From: JBCDCE01 sp039182515
Lineage (GTDB): Bacteria > Pseudomonadota > Alphaproteobacteria > Rhodobacterales > Rhodobacteraceae
Length of the DNA stretch: 19,854 nt
Assembly: GCA_039182515.1 (NCBI GenBank)
Contig: JBCDCE010000069.1
Location: forward strand, 1-19,854
Direction of reading: 5' to 3'
Shown here: positions 7,040 through 15,247 of the stretch, piece after piece
Numbering within the stretch: the stretch's first letter is position 1
How the letters are laid out: every line of letters starts with the position of its first letter
The notes under the pieces: generated by a model
What the model saw: only the letters and a program-made list of their open reading frames with translations
Told to the model about the DNA's origin: nothing
Databases searched by the model: none
Translations under genes and position numbers: made by a program

Positions 7040-9025
7040 TTAAACCAAGTCCGCGTCCGTCATTATTTCAACCAGCGCAGGTCCACTAATCGCCAGAGCT
7101 TCCGACAAAGCTGTTTCTACATCTTTGCCTTTTGTGACCTTCGTGCCATGGGCGCCGCATAATCGGGCAAAGGCCGAAAATGATGGGTTCACGAGGCTTG
7201 TTTCCCAGACAGGCCATTCACCAGCACGTTGCTCCTTCGAAATTTTACCAAGTTCATCATTGTGAAGAAGCACATGTGTGATGTCCATCCCGTATTTGAC
7301 CAAAGTGGTAAGCTCCATCGCATATTGCCCCAAACCGCCATCACCGGAGACAGAGATCACTTTGCGCCCACGAAGGGCTTCGAAGTCCTGAGTGGCAGCC
7401 CAAGCGCCGATGGCGGCAGGCAGGCCAAAGCCAATAGAGCCCAGATAGCCCGACATCATCACATGTTGTCCTTTGGTCTCAAAGTAGCGACCGAAGGAAT
7501 AGGTGTTGTTGCCCACATCAACGGCGATGAGCGCATCAGCAGGTGCAACCTTTGACAAGGCTTCAAATACGGCGGCTGAGTGCACGCCGTTGGTGCCTTC
7601 TTCGCTCAAGCGTCCTGCCTTCTCAGCACGCCACATCTCCCATCGCTCAGCTAGTTCAGGCAGTTGGTCCGCAGCGCCGTCGGCCCGCCCTAAGCCCTTT
7701 GATAGTTCTGCGCAAAACGCGCCGATCTCGCCCCAAATTGGCAAGGTCACGGGGCTGAACTTGCCCAGCTGCATTCGTTCGAAATCAACTTGAATGGTGG
7801 GTTTGCCGGGATTGATGCCTGTGTGATTGGAGAAAGACGCCCCCAAAACCACTTGCAGATCGCATTCGTTCATAAACCAGCTTGCAATAGGCGTGCCCGA
7901 ACGCCCCAAAACGCCGGCGGCATTGGGATGACTGTCTGGGATCAGGCCTTTGCCTTTAAACGTGGTGACAACGGGTGCCTCCAGTTTTTCAGCCATGGCG
8001 ATGATTGCGTCTTTGCTCTCCCAGGCGCCGTGGCCGATGATGATCAGCGGGCGTTTGGCCTTGGCGATCATGGCGCGCGCGGCCTCCACATCTTCCTCCG
8101 CGGGGCGCACAACGGGCCCGCCCATGCGGCCTTCGGGCCCTTTGGCTGGGGCATCGCTAGGCTGTGTTTGCACATCATCTGGGAAGATGAGATGTGCCAC
8201 GTCGCGTTCCAAAAGGGCTGTTTTGACAGCCAAAGAGGCCAGCTCTGCGTGATTGGAGGTGGAGAGCACCGTTTGTGAAAAGCGGCTCACGGCTTGGTAA
8301 GCCGCGCTTAAATCAATGTCTTGAAAGGCGCCCGGGCCAAACACTTGGGTTTGCACTTGGCCGGTCAGCGCCAGCACGGGCGAGCGGTCTACTTTCGCGT
8401 CCCACATGCCTGTCATCAAATTTGTGGCGCCTGGGCCCGCGATTGTAAGGCAGGCGGCTGGTTTGCCTGTTAGCTTTCCATAGGCCGAAGCGGCAAAAGC
8501 GGCGGCCCCCTCATGGCGAATGCCGATATAATCCATCTCGCCATCAACAGTTTGGCGCCGGATTGCGTCGGCCAATCCCAGGTTGGAATGACCCACCATG
8601 CCAAAGACCCGTTTGACGCCCCAATTGACCAAAGTTTCGGCCATCGTGTCGGTCACAGTGCGGGTGTGCGGAGGGTCTGGTTCGAGCCCCACAAAAACTT
8701 CGTTCCCCCTCACTTCGACGGGGTAGGTTTTTTGACCGGTATCTTCATGGCCACCGGGAGGTGCGCCCGTGATCGGATCAAAGTCCCAACCATGCCAAGG
8801 GCAACGGATCCAACAAGCGCCGCCTTCACCACGTTCAATTGTGCCTTCTCCCAAAGGACCGCCTTGGTGCGGACAATGGTTGTCCATCGCGGCCCACTGC
8901 CCATCAAAATGCGATAAGCACAGGTAGTGGGTCTTTGCCGTGACAGTTTTGACCCGGCCTTCGGGCAAGTTTGCTGGGCCGACACTTACCCACTCGAGTG
9001 CTGGTTTGGGATCTGCCGCGCTCAT
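7040..9025 (-). CDS. Rieske-thiamine diphosphate enzyme fusion (acetolactate synthase/pyruvate oxidase type)
   Basis: The 661 residues contain two units. Residues ~10-115 form a Rieske [2Fe-2S] domain with ligands C51, H53 (CPHQGG) and C75, H78 (CPWHGW). Residues ~122-655 form a complete ThDP enzyme of the acetolactate synthase/pyruvate oxidase superfamily. The conserved catalytic glutamate is E172 (RHEGAAAFAA), the middle domain is at ~310-445, and the ThDP-Mg motif begins GDGG at 561-564 and ends at ND 589-590. The reaction is probably decarboxylation of a 2-oxo acid, with substrate unknown. The ATG overlaps the stop of the upstream Rieske-GltS gene as ATGA, implying coupled translation and perhaps a complex. 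A Rieske domain on a ThDP enzyme is unusual; it could pass electrons from the ThDP intermediate to the partner flavoprotein (inference). Confidence 0.88.
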   Translation of the reverse strand: MSAADPKPALEWVSVGPANLPEGRVKTVTAKTHYLCLSHFDGQWAAMDNHCPHQGGPLGEGTIERGEGGACWIRCPWHGWDFDPITGAPPGGHEDTGQKTYPVEVRGNEVFVGLEPDPPHTRTVTDTMAETLVNWGVKRVFGMVGHSNLGLADAIRRQTVDGEMDYIGIRHEGAAAFAASAYGKLTGKPAACLTIAGPGATNLMTGMWDAKVDRSPVLALTGQVQTQVFGPGAFQDIDLSAAYQAVSRFSQTVLSTSNHAELASLAVKTALLERDVAHLIFPDDVQTQPSDAPAKGPEGRMGGPVVRPAEEDVEAARAMIAKAKRPLIIIGHGAWESKDAIIAMAEKLEAPVVTTFKGKGLIPDSHPNAAGVLGRSGTPIASWFMNECDLQVVLGASFSNHTGINPGKPTIQVDFERMQLGKFSPVTLPIWGEIGAFCAELSKGLGRADGAADQLPELAERWEMWRAEKAGRLSEEGTNGVHSAAVFEALSKVAPADALIAVDVGNNTYSFGRYFETKGQHVMMSGYLGSIGFGLPAAIGAWAATQDFEALRGRKVISVSGDGGLGQYAMELTTLVKYGMDITHVLLHNDELGKISKEQRAGEWPVWETSLVNPSFSAFARLCGAHGTKVTKGKDVETALSEALAISGPALVEIMTDADLV

Positions 9026-10752
9026 GCCACACCACCGTAGGCAACGCCGGAAAGCTCAGCGATTTCTTTTTTCCAGGTTGTAAGATCGTCGAGCTCAAAT
9101 TTTGACACATGATCATGCCCACAGGCCCGCGCCATGACCTGCATCAAGCCCACAGAGGCCTCAAAGAAGTTGGCCAGCTGACGCGCTGATTTCTCAACCA
9201 CCAAACGGTTGACCAAATGCGGTTTCTGGGTCGCGATGCCAACGGGGCAATTGTCGGTATGACAGGCGCGCATGGCCAAACACCCGATGGCTTGCATTGC
9301 GGAGTTAGAGACCGCAATGGCATCAGCCCCAAGCGCCATGGCTTTTATGAAATCAGCTGGTTTGCGAAGGCCGCCCGTGATCACCAGCGTGATGTCGCTG
9401 CGCCCTATCTTGTCGAGATGGCGTCGCGCGCGGGCCAAAGCGGGAATCGTTGGAACGCTGATATTGTCGCGGAAAATCACAGGCGCAGCGCCTGTTCCGC
9501 CGCCACGACCATCGAGAATGATGTAGTCCACACCCACCTCTAAAGCCGCATCAATGTCTTTTTCGATATGCTGGGCAGAGAGCTTATACCCAATCGGAAT
9601 GCCCCCAGTGCGATCGCGAACTTCGTCCGCAAAGCTTTTGATTTCAGAAGGTTTTGTCCATTCTGGAAACCTAGGGGGAGAGATCGCGTCTTCGCCTTCC
9701 GCAATGCCGCGAACTTCAGCGATTTTTCCGATGTTCTTCTTGCCGGGGAGGTGCCCGCCCGTGCCAGTTTTGGCCCCTTGGCCGCCTTTAAAGTGAAAGG
9801 CTTGAACCCCGGCGAGTTTGCCCCAATCAAAGCCAAAACGGGCCGAGGCCAGCTCGTAAAAATATCGGCTGTTGGCTTCTTGTTCTTCGGGAAGCATACC
9901 GCCTTCGCCCGAACATATTCCTGTGCCCGCAAGCTCTGCGCCGCGCGCCAGCGCGACTTTTGCAGGCTCTGAGAGCGCTCCGAAGGACATATCCGACACG
10001 AAAAGAGGGATCTTCAAACGCAGTGGCTTTTGAGCATTTGGCCCGATGATCACTTCCGTTCCGACCTCGTCTTCGTCCAAAAGTGGGGCCTTTTGGAGTT
10101 GTGCTGCTAGGATTTGAATGTCGTCCCAATCCGGCAGAGACGTGCGGGGCACACCCATTGAGGTCATTTGGCCATGATGGCCCGTTTTGCTGAGGCCGTC
10201 TTTTGCATAAGACTGGATTAAGCCATTGTAGGGCTCTTCTTCGGTGCCGTGAGAGGTATCTGCATAAAGGCCAAGGTAGGCCTTGCGGTTGAAAGGTTGG
10301 GGGTTGTCTTGTGCCCAAGCGTTGATTTCGTCGGCGTCTACAAAAACGTCGTCATCCTCGATCCAAGATGTGAACTTGGGGAGCTTTTCTTGGTTGGCGT
10401 AGGCTGAAACGCCTGAAGCCAAGCGATAATCCCAATTGTGAACCCCACAAATCAGATCATTTCCGCGCACAAAGCCGTCCGACATTAAAGCGCCGCGATG
10501 CAAGCATCGGCCATAAAAAACGGAGATTTCTTCGTCAACGCGGACGACCACAAGATCAACTTCGCCCACAAGGGCATATTGGGGATCACGGTCTGGGAGG
10601 GTATTTCGCGTCGCTATTTTAATTGGCTGCACGGTGTATGGTCTTTCTTTTTGGGGTAGTCTGTTCGTTCGTTTACGAGCGGGTCTCTCTGGTTGAGGCG
10701 CGGACATACGACGATGAGCACGCACGATTTTCTTTCTATTAAATGATTGCAC
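9022..10752 (-). CDS. Rieske-glutamate synthase-like FMN/3Fe-4S fusion protein
   Basis: Up to 576 residues. An N-terminal Rieske domain (~40-140) has ligands C83, H85 and C102, H105. The rest (~190-570) matches the FMN-binding synthase domain of glutamate synthase. It has a KGGQGAK...GGHLPGKK region (322-339), a GRGGGTGAAP motif (416-424), and three cysteines C491, C497, C502 spaced as the 3Fe-4S ligands of GltS. There is no glutaminase domain, so ammonia transfer from glutamine is not encoded here. The start is uncertain: GTG 10752 gives the full length, while ATG 10707 and GTG 10632 would remove a basic, low-complexity N-terminus and keep the Rieske domain. It is the first gene of a coupled pair with the Rieske-ThDP enzyme. 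The substrate is unknown. Confidence 0.88.
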   Translation of the reverse strand: MQSFNRKKIVRAHRRMSAPQPERPARKRTNRLPQKERPYTVQPIKIATRNTLPDRDPQYALVGEVDLVVVRVDEEISVFYGRCLHRGALMSDGFVRGNDLICGVHNWDYRLASGVSAYANQEKLPKFTSWIEDDDVFVDADEINAWAQDNPQPFNRKAYLGLYADTSHGTEEEPYNGLIQSYAKDGLSKTGHHGQMTSMGVPRTSLPDWDDIQILAAQLQKAPLLDEDEVGTEVIIGPNAQKPLRLKIPLFVSDMSFGALSEPAKVALARGAELAGTGICSGEGGMLPEEQEANSRYFYELASARFGFDWGKLAGVQAFHFKGGQGAKTGTGGHLPGKKNIGKIAEVRGIAEGEDAISPPRFPEWTKPSEIKSFADEVRDRTGGIPIGYKLSAQHIEKDIDAALEVGVDYIILDGRGGGTGAAPVIFRDNISVPTIPALARARRHLDKIGRSDITLVITGGLRKPADFIKAMALGADAIAVSNSAMQAIGCLAMRACHTDNCPVGIATQKPHLVNRLVVEKSARQLANFFEASVGLMQVMARACGHDHVSKFELDDLTTWKKEIAELSGVAYGGVA

Positions 10753-10803
10753 AAGCCGCCGAGCCTTCGCAACTTTTGAAATAATAAAGATGGGTATTGT
10801 TTG

Positions 10804-10817
10804 GCAAAGGCCTTTGC
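10804..10817. promoter_or_regulatory. Perfect 14-bp palindrome upstream of the Rieske-GltS gene
   Basis: GCAAAGGCCTTTGC is perfectly symmetric. It lies in the 83-bp gap between the uxuA stop and the GTG start of the Rieske-GltS gene on the same strand. It resembles a repressor operator more than a terminator, because the self-complementary centre leaves little loop and no U-tract follows. The binding protein is unknown. Confidence 0.4.
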
Positions 10818-10835
10818 ATGGCCGCGGCGGCGTCT

Positions 10836-12020
10836 CTATCTGGCGAGGGCTGCCATAATACCGCGCAATTCCGCCAAACCACGGGCGCGCCCGATCAAAG
10901 GATAGCCCGGAAGGCTGTGCCCACCTTTGTCTGATAAAAGCTCTTGGCCGTGGTCAGGGCGCATCGGAATGACGCAATCCGAGCGACCTTCTCTTTTCCG
11001 GCGGTCTTCTTCTCCAACAAGGGCATGAATGGTGGCGACCATATCCGTGTCGCCCTCTAAGTGCGCAGCTTCAAAGAAATCCGGCCGCTCAGGATCGAGG
11101 CTTGGGGTACGTTTGGTATTGCGCAGATGCACGAAGTGAATTTTTGGACCCAAACGACGGACAAAGTCAGGCGCGTCAAACTTGGTTGAGACACCCAACG
11201 ACCCTGTGCAAAGTGTTGTGCCGTTTGCAGGAAGGTCCACGGTGTCGAGCACCTGAGCATAGTCTTCTGTAGAAGACATGACACGTGGCAAGCCAAGTAA
11301 AGGGAAAGGAGGATCGTCGGGATGGCAGCAAAGCTTTATTCCGAGCCGTTCTGCCTCCGGCCCAACTTCACTAAGGAAGTCGATCAGATTGCTGCGCAGG
11401 TTTTCGGCTGTGATGTTTTTGTAGGTCGCGAGCTGCGCTCGCATGTCCTCCAAAGACCATCCTTCGTTTGCGCCGGGAAGTCCTGCAATGATTGTGGTTT
11501 GCAATTGCGCGCGCTGATCGAAAGAGAGAGTTTGAAACCGTTCTTTTGCAGCCTCTACAACCTCTGCTGGATAATCTTCGTGAGCCCCTTTTCTTTCAAG
11601 GATGTGCCGATCGAAAACTGCGAAATCCAAAAGTGAAAAAGCCATGGCTTTTGCCCCGTTTGGTTGCGGGGCGCGCAAAGCTGTGCGGGTCCAATCGAGG
11701 ATCGGCATAAAGTTGTAACAAACCGTTGTGATGCCCGCTTCGGCCAGATTGGATAGGCTCTCTTTATAAGCTGAAAGATGTGTGCCCATTTCAGAGCTTT
11801 GGGTTTTGATGGCTTCGCTTACGATGAGGCTCTCAACAACGTCCCATTCGAAACGATTGGCTCTCAGCAGTGCTTGTCTTTTGGCAATGTCAGCCGACGA
11901 CCACACCGCTCCCGGTGCGAGATCGTGCAGGGCGGTTACAATGCCTTCAACACCGACTTCATGGAGTGCACCTAAACCGATCGGGTCTTTTGGGCCAAAC
12001 CAACGCCAACATTGCTTCAT
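10836..12020 (-). CDS. uxuA: Mannonate dehydratase
   Basis: This 394-residue enzyme equals the E. coli UxuA length and begins MKQCWRWFGPKDP, as the family does. It dehydrates D-mannonate to 2-keto-3-deoxy-D-gluconate. Likely metal-site residues are H233 (HPDDPP), C271 (CTGS), H298 (VHLR) and D356 (MRPDHG). ATG 12020 is chosen because it overlaps the preceding oxidoreductase stop as ATGA and matches the family N-terminus; a 24-residue upstream extension reads into that gene. It is the last gene of a four-gene overlapping operon and is complemented by uxaC and uxuB on the opposite strand. A TIM-barrel fold and Mn2+/Fe2+ dependence are family knowledge. Confidence 0.95.
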   Translation of the reverse strand: MKQCWRWFGPKDPIGLGALHEVGVEGIVTALHDLAPGAVWSSADIAKRQALLRANRFEWDVVESLIVSEAIKTQSSEMGTHLSAYKESLSNLAEAGITTVCYNFMPILDWTRTALRAPQPNGAKAMAFSLLDFAVFDRHILERKGAHEDYPAEVVEAAKERFQTLSFDQRAQLQTTIIAGLPGANEGWSLEDMRAQLATYKNITAENLRSNLIDFLSEVGPEAERLGIKLCCHPDDPPFPLLGLPRVMSSTEDYAQVLDTVDLPANGTTLCTGSLGVSTKFDAPDFVRRLGPKIHFVHLRNTKRTPSLDPERPDFFEAAHLEGDTDMVATIHALVGEEDRRKREGRSDCVIPMRPDHGQELLSDKGGHSLPGYPLIGRARGLAELRGIMAALAR

Positions 12021-13075
12021 GGTTGCCAGCTTTCGAAATAGGGATCGGTTTGTGCGAGAGGTAGGCTCACAGATGCCCCTTTCTGCGCGCAAGATTTGTA
12101 GATCGCAGCCACAAGTTCCACGGAGCGTATGCCGTCTTCAATCGAAGCGCTCGGGGACGTGTTTTGAGTGAGGGCACGATGAATATCGGTGAATAAGCCA
12201 CGGAAACCGCTCGCATTATCTTGTTGAGCGTTCACTAAATTGGTTACGTCTGGTTGTCGTTTTGGGTCTCGAGCTTGAAAGGTCCACCCGCCTAAACCAG
12301 GCGCATAAGGCTCGGTGCCTGATGTGGCTGTGAGATGTTCATACACCAATCTGATGCGCGTTTCGTCGCGTGCGGCCCCCAAGGTGATCGAACTTGTAGC
12401 AAGGCTGCCGTTTTCCATCCGCAAGCTTACAGAGACGCAGTCTTCCGTTTCGATCGGATTTACGAGCGTTGCGCTTTGCGCGTTGACCTGCGCAATTGGG
12501 CCGAATGCTTGGATGAGCAAATCGTGGTTGTGGATTGCGTGGCAGAGCACAGCTCCCCCTTGTTCACCTGCCCAGGTGCCACGCCATCCGTTTGCGTAAT
12601 AAGTAGCATCGCGGTTCCAATGTGTTTCGAGCGAAGCGACACGAGGTGCCCCGAGAAGGCCTTTGACTTTGAGCTTTTTCAATATTTCAAAGGCCGGGCC
12701 CCAGCGATATTGAAACACAGGGAATACCAACTTCCCCGAGCTGCGCGCTTGGTTTGCGATTTCATGAGCTTGAGCAAGTGAAGTCGTGAAAGGTTTTTCG
12801 CAGATCACGTGTTTACCCGCTTCGAGCGCTGCTTTTGTCGTTTCGTAATGCAGGTTGGGCGGCAAACAAATATCAATCAGATCAACTTCATCGTCGCTGA
12901 GTGCATCATTCACTTGCTCGCTCACGCGCCAGGCGTCGCCAGCTTGTCGAAGCGCTTCGGCGCGAGACATATCGCGATCAATGATCCTATTTACCGTAAA
13001 ATTTGAGGCCCATTCTCGGTAGGCATCGAGATGTTCCGAGCCAATTCCCGCGCCCAGAATCGCAACCCGGATCAC
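12017..13075 (-). CDS. Gfo/Idh/MocA family oxidoreductase (first of three)
   Basis: This 352-residue protein has an N-terminal NAD(P) Rossmann domain (GAGIGSEH at 8-15), the EKP motif at 93-95, and a C-terminal alpha/beta domain with GGAVLCHAIHNHD at 173-185. The position usually occupied by aspartate in the D-x3-H active-site signature is C178, while H182 and D185 are kept, so its chemistry may differ from a standard dehydrogenase. GTG 13075 overlaps the upstream stop as GTGA, and its own stop overlaps uxuA. Membership of the uronate operon suggests oxidation or reduction of a sugar or sugar acid. The specific substrate cannot be read from the sequence. Confidence 0.9.
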   Translation of the reverse strand: MIRVAILGAGIGSEHLDAYREWASNFTVNRIIDRDMSRAEALRQAGDAWRVSEQVNDALSDDEVDLIDICLPPNLHYETTKAALEAGKHVICEKPFTTSLAQAHEIANQARSSGKLVFPVFQYRWGPAFEILKKLKVKGLLGAPRVASLETHWNRDATYYANGWRGTWAGEQGGAVLCHAIHNHDLLIQAFGPIAQVNAQSATLVNPIETEDCVSVSLRMENGSLATSSITLGAARDETRIRLVYEHLTATSGTEPYAPGLGGWTFQARDPKRQPDVTNLVNAQQDNASGFRGLFTDIHRALTQNTSPSASIEDGIRSVELVAAIYKSCAQKGASVSLPLAQTDPYFESWQP

Positions 13076-14079
13076 GTTTTTGAACTCTCTGCCAGGGCCT
13101 GGGCTTGCAAGGCTAGGTCCATCACTGTGAACGCATGCTCTTGTGGCATGGCTGTTTCAGAGCGGTTTCTTACGTCGTCGAGGAAGCGGGAGAAATAGGG
13201 TAGCCCAGCTTTTGAGGCATTAATTTTTTCGCATCGATCGCCGTTCACGAGAATGAGGTGATCTGTGCCTGAGGAGCCTCCAACATCTACGTATTTTCGA
13301 AGCTCGATATAGCCTTGTGTGCCTAAAATTGTGAGACGACCATCTCCCCAGGTGGGCAGGGCGTCTGGAGTGTACCAATCTACACGGATATAGCCTGTAC
13401 CTTGTGGGCTTCTGAGGCTCAATTCGCCGAAATCTTGCAGTCCGACATCTCCTGGGTTGGCATAGTTCGCCACATGTGCATGGGAGATTTCTGCGGTTGT
13501 TGAGCCGGTAAACACCAAAAATTGGTCTATTTGGTGGGAGGCGATATCCACCAAAATGCCACCATATCTACTTCGATCAAAAAACCAATTTGGCCGCGTT
13601 GCGCGGTTCAGGCGATGTGGTCCAAGTCCAACTGTTTGCACCACTTTGCCTATGGCGCCTTCTTGGACAAGCTCTTGGGCCCTTGTGACTGCAGGCACTT
13701 CAAAACGTTCGGAAAAATCAATCGACCAGATGCGGCCGGTCTCAATTTGAGCGGATTTAATCGCCGCTAGCTGTGTCTGGGTCGTGCAGCCAGGTTTGTC
13801 GACCATCACATCAAAACCAGCACGCATTGCGGTGATCGCGAGATCGGCCCGGTCAGATGGAATTGCGGAAATGACCGCGATTTCAGTACCTGTCGCGAGA
13901 GCCTTGGCCAGTGTGTCAAATCTTGAAAGCGTGGGAAACCGGTCTTGGAAACCCCGCAATGTGCCAGGGTGGCCTTCAGTCCAAAAACCCAGGCATTCAG
14001 CGCCTTCTTTGAGGAGATTTTCGGTCATGCCGTAGGCATGGCGGTGATCGATCCCAAGCACCACAAAAGACAAGGTCAT
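13072..14079 (-). CDS. Gfo/Idh/MocA family oxidoreductase (second of three)
   Basis: This protein has 335 residues. The Rossmann glycine loop is atypical: VVLGIDHRHAYGM takes the place of GxGxxG, as seen in a histidine-containing branch of this family. The EKP motif is DKP at 94-96. The active-site signature is intact: GGILVDIASHQID with D178, H182 and D185. Start ATG 14079 overlaps the upstream oxidoreductase stop, and its stop overlaps the next start (GTGA). It shares only general family motifs with its two neighbours, so the three are not a recent tandem duplication. The substrate is unknown; a keto-sugar or glycoside intermediate of the uronate pathway is an inference from context. Confidence 0.9.
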   Translation of the reverse strand: MTLSFVVLGIDHRHAYGMTENLLKEGAECLGFWTEGHPGTLRGFQDRFPTLSRFDTLAKALATGTEIAVISAIPSDRADLAITAMRAGFDVMVDKPGCTTQTQLAAIKSAQIETGRIWSIDFSERFEVPAVTRAQELVQEGAIGKVVQTVGLGPHRLNRATRPNWFFDRSRYGGILVDIASHQIDQFLVFTGSTTAEISHAHVANYANPGDVGLQDFGELSLRSPQGTGYIRVDWYTPDALPTWGDGRLTILGTQGYIELRKYVDVGGSSGTDHLILVNGDRCEKINASKAGLPYFSRFLDDVRNRSETAMPQEHAFTVMDLALQAQALAESSKT

Positions 14080-15113
14080 ACGTTGGTTACCGCCACTTTG
14101 GTTTGAGTTTGCGCAGCTTTTTCGAGCGCATGGATCAAAGCATGGGCGCGCAAAGCTTCGCGGGCAGGGGCCATGGGAGCACGTTGCTCCTGCAAGGACA
14201 ACGCGAAGTCTTCAATTAGGCTTTTATGCCAGGCATGCGTGAAGGCCATCGGATCGGCTCCGCCCCCCGTGGAGCTCTTTTGCCCATGGGTAATTTTGCG
14301 ACTGTCGTGGAGCGATATATCCAAAACGCCAGAGGCCAAATGTGCGGCGCCTTTTGTGCCGTGGAGCGCGATGCTTTCGGGATGGCCAGGAAAGGCGGCT
14401 GTTGAGGCCGAAAGCGTGCCAACAGCACCGCTCTGAAATGTCAAAAGTCCGGCAGCGAAGTCTTCGGCTTGCATGTCGTGGAGTGGTGTCGTTGCCAGCA
14501 GTGCCTGCACACTCTGTACTGGGCCTAAAAAGCAGAGGGCGAGGTCAAGCGTGTGGATGGCTTGATTGATCAAAACGCCGCCGCCGTCTCGCGCATAGGT
14601 GCCTCGGCCGGGGGCGTCGTAATAACTTTGGGCGCGCCACCAAGGGACACGGATATCGACAGTTGCAATGTCACCTAGAGTGCCCTGCGCCAAATGCTTG
14701 GCAAGTGCTCGGGAGGCTTCGCGCGCGCGGTGTTGGAACACAACACCAAAGGGTAAATTATGCGTTTCGCCCATCTCGACGATAGCTTTCGCGGCCTCAA
14801 AGCTCCGCTCAACGGGTTTTTCCATTAGGATTGGCAAGCTCGCGCTTGTTAACGCTTCGACATAGCTCATTCGGGCATCTGGTGGCGTAAGCAAAAGTGC
14901 GAAATCAAGAGTGGTGTCAGCGCAGAGATCTTCGATGCTTTGATACACCCGAGGTCGGTATCCAAGGTCGGCTTCAATTCGGGATGTATAGGCCGCAGCG
15001 CGCGCGCGCGAACGTCCCAATACCCCCGAAACCTCAAGGTCTTGATCGCTGGCGGCAATGGCTTTGACATGGGTGTCTGCCACCATGCCATGGCCGATAA
15101 TACCCAATTTCAT
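14076..15113 (-). CDS. Gfo/Idh/MocA family oxidoreductase (third; promoter-proximal)
   Basis: This protein has 345 residues. It has GHGMVADTH at 7-15 as the nucleotide loop, EKP at 98-100, and GGVLINQAIHTLD (178-190) with H187 and D190. The usual aspartate four residues before the histidine is N183. Many family members that act on sugars carry NQxxH here, so this may be a functional variant. ATG 15113 has GAGG five to six bases upstream. As the first gene of the minus-strand operon it faces uxaC across a 134-bp promoter region. Its stop overlaps the next oxidoreductase start (ATGA). Confidence 0.9.
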   Translation of the reverse strand: MKLGIIGHGMVADTHVKAIAASDQDLEVSGVLGRSRARAAAYTSRIEADLGYRPRVYQSIEDLCADTTLDFALLLTPPDARMSYVEALTSASLPILMEKPVERSFEAAKAIVEMGETHNLPFGVVFQHRAREASRALAKHLAQGTLGDIATVDIRVPWWRAQSYYDAPGRGTYARDGGGVLINQAIHTLDLALCFLGPVQSVQALLATTPLHDMQAEDFAAGLLTFQSGAVGTLSASTAAFPGHPESIALHGTKGAAHLASGVLDISLHDSRKITHGQKSSTGGGADPMAFTHAWHKSLIEDFALSLQEQRAPMAPAREALRAHALIHALEKAAQTQTKVAVTNV

Positions 15114-15247
15114 TTCGGCCTCATCCCATTCTCCTCATGCACACCGTTGCAGGATTTGGACAGTGCGCCAAGGGCAAAGTGTGATAGAAGCCACGGGCGA
15201 ACCTCCAAGCAATGAGCAACAGGGGGACCAAGCGTGGAGGGACTTAA
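15114..15247. promoter_or_regulatory. Divergent promoter region of the two uronate operons
   Basis: This 134-bp gap separates the minus-strand oxidoreductase-uxuA operon from plus-strand uxaC-uxuB and must hold both promoters. On the plus strand TTGGAC (15156-15161) and TGTGAT (15180-15185), 18 bases apart, are a possible sigma-70 promoter. Nested short dyads (TTGC/GCAA around TTGG/CCAA, 15147-15176) overlap it and may be an operator. No clear UxuR-type site was recognised and no regulator gene is in the cluster. Confidence 0.45.

Noticed and set aside
7296..7311. TTGACCA-like dyad inside the Rieske-ThDP gene
   Set aside because: The half-sites are three bases apart rather than two, and it lies in coding sequence far from a promoter; likely chance.
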